DNA of 17,479 nt from UKL13-2 sp044228625. Lineage in GTDB: Bacteria; Pseudomonadota; Gammaproteobacteria; Burkholderiales; Usitatibacteraceae. The notes under the pieces are model-generated. The model made no database searches. It was not told where the DNA came from and worked only from the letters and a program-made list of their open reading frames with translations. This document shows, one piece after another, positions 14,599 through 17,479 of this stretch. The number at the start of each line of letters is the position of its first letter. The stretch's first letter is position 1. The stretch is from the NCBI GenBank assembly GCA_044228625.1, contig JBGAUM010000077.1, positions 1 to 17,479 on the forward strand. The letters are read 5' to 3'. Both the position numbers and the translations under genes were made by a program.

Positions 14599-14607
14599 TG
14601 CTAAAAT
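14599..14607 (+). promoter_or_regulatory. Candidate extended -10 promoter for gyrA
   Basis: TGCTAAAAT matches the extended -10 form TGnTATAAT with one difference in the hexamer. No good -35 hexamer lies 16-18 bp upstream (the bases there are near TGCGAA), as extended -10 promoters can tolerate. A start near 14614 would give gyrA a leader of about 150 nt containing the palindrome and repeats further down. Confidence 0.4.
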
Positions 14608-14658
14608 CGACTGTTTCCCAAATTGTTATTTTCAATAAAAACAAGGGGTTACAAAAAA

Positions 14659-14674
14659 TCAGGGTTAACCCTGA
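14659..14674. promoter_or_regulatory. 16-bp perfect palindrome in the gyrA leader
   Basis: TCAGGGTTAACCCTGA is a perfect palindrome 90 bp upstream of the gyrA start codon. It is preceded by six A bases, so read on the - strand it becomes a stem of six pairs around TTAA followed by TTTTTTGT, the form of an intrinsic terminator for transcripts coming from gyrA towards ompA. On the + strand it could be an operator or a leader hairpin. Confidence 0.5.
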
Positions 14675-14763
14675 CCGGCATCGCGTGGCAACTATGGGCG
14701 GGTGCAGGTTGATGCAGGTGCAACACCTTTGTTTCCAGAATTTTGACCGTAAGAGATCCATCC

Positions 14764-17327
<2,564 letters not shown>

Positions 17328-17331
<4 letters not shown>

Positions 17332-17479
17332 TCGCGATTCGCAAGGTCATCTTGGGTGTCGTGTTCGCCGGTACTTTCAATGCTGTTTGTGCAAACCCGG
17401 CTGCGGACGAGGAACAACGGGCAGCGGTTCGCGACCTGATGGAGGTGATGAACACGCGCCAGTCCATGAGCGCCATGGC
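17328..17479 (+). CDS. DUF2059-like secreted protein, N-terminal part (3' end outside window)
   Basis: Only the first 50 codons are present. The ATG overlaps the gyrA stop codon (ATGA), and GGTGGG with AGGAAGG lies just upstream inside gyrA, so it is probably co-transcribed and translationally coupled with gyrA. The start MIAIRKVILGVVFAGTFNAVCA is a plausible signal peptide, followed by NPAADEEQRAAVRDLMEVMN, which resembles the beginning of DUF2059 proteins, small secreted helical proteins of unknown role often found after gyrA in betaproteobacteria. The assignment rests on this short stretch and the position. Confidence 0.65.

Larger units (their letters stand above)
14250..14763. other. 514-bp divergent intergenic region between ompA and gyrA
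   Basis: No convincing gene is seen; one open frame through it (14385-14819, +) lacks a ribosome site, family likeness and a stop before gyrA. The region is richer in A and T runs than its flanks. It holds the ompA leader, an A/T-armed inverted repeat (14338-14376), a candidate extended -10 promoter for gyrA (14599-14607), a 16-bp palindrome (14659-14674) and two TGCAGGT repeats one helical turn apart (14703-14719). I could not identify a confident ompA promoter. Confidence 0.7.

Noticed and set aside
14743..14763. TTG at 14743 as the gyrA start
   Set aside because: There is no ribosome site before it; the GTG at 14764 has one and matches the N-terminus of other GyrA proteins better.

Overview
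The window looks like chromosomal core DNA of a GC-rich proteobacterium, most likely a betaproteobacterium. The reasons are the compact OmpA-family protein with a short Cys-containing N-terminal segment, gyrA running into a DUF2059 gene, and the mtaD-ubiG-mupP gene order, which from memory also occurs close to gyrA in Pseudomonas. I see no tRNA, rRNA, CRISPR array, insertion sequence, phage gene or integration site, and coding density is high. I did not find a plausible undescribed multi-gene system. The interest lies in regulatory detail and a few departures from the expected layout.

Layout. 1-930 (+) is the C-terminal domain of catalase-peroxidase KatG, followed by a strong hairpin shared with the convergent gene. 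1041-3323 (-) is a TonB-dependent receptor. 3493-4467 (+) is a zinc-free quinone-oxidoreductase-type MDR enzyme. 4512-6648 (-) is a two-component system resembling RstA/RstB, with the regulator first and the kinase 4 nt behind it. 6790-9411 (-) is a second, larger TonB-dependent receptor. 9701-13553 (-) is a tightly packed set mtaD - ubiG - DUF1501 - mupP. The first three genes are joined by two 4-nt ATGA stop/start overlaps, and the DUF1501 gene appears to carry a single-base frameshift near its 3' end. 13608-14249 (-) is an OmpA-family protein, ending in a strong intrinsic terminator that sits only 12 nt before the mtaD start codon. A 514-nt divergent intergenic region separates ompA from gyrA (14764-17331, +), which overlaps by ATGA the start of a DUF2059 secreted protein cut off by the window edge.

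How the genes may work together. UbiG uses S-adenosylmethionine and releases S-adenosylhomocysteine (SAH), and MtaD-type deaminases remove SAH and methylthioadenosine, so their coupling makes biochemical sense. MupP belongs to peptidoglycan recycling and OmpA binds peptidoglycan, giving a loose cell-envelope theme. The RstAB-like pair lies between two outer-membrane receptors and has a partial Fur-box match over its likely promoter, which suggests iron or envelope regulation. That link is inference.

Points worth checking first: Asn instead of Ser at the main quinolone-resistance position of GyrA, the frameshifted orphan DUF1501 gene inside the ubiG operon, the terminator in front of mtaD, and a decayed repeat-like palindrome that may encode the N-terminus of the response regulator.
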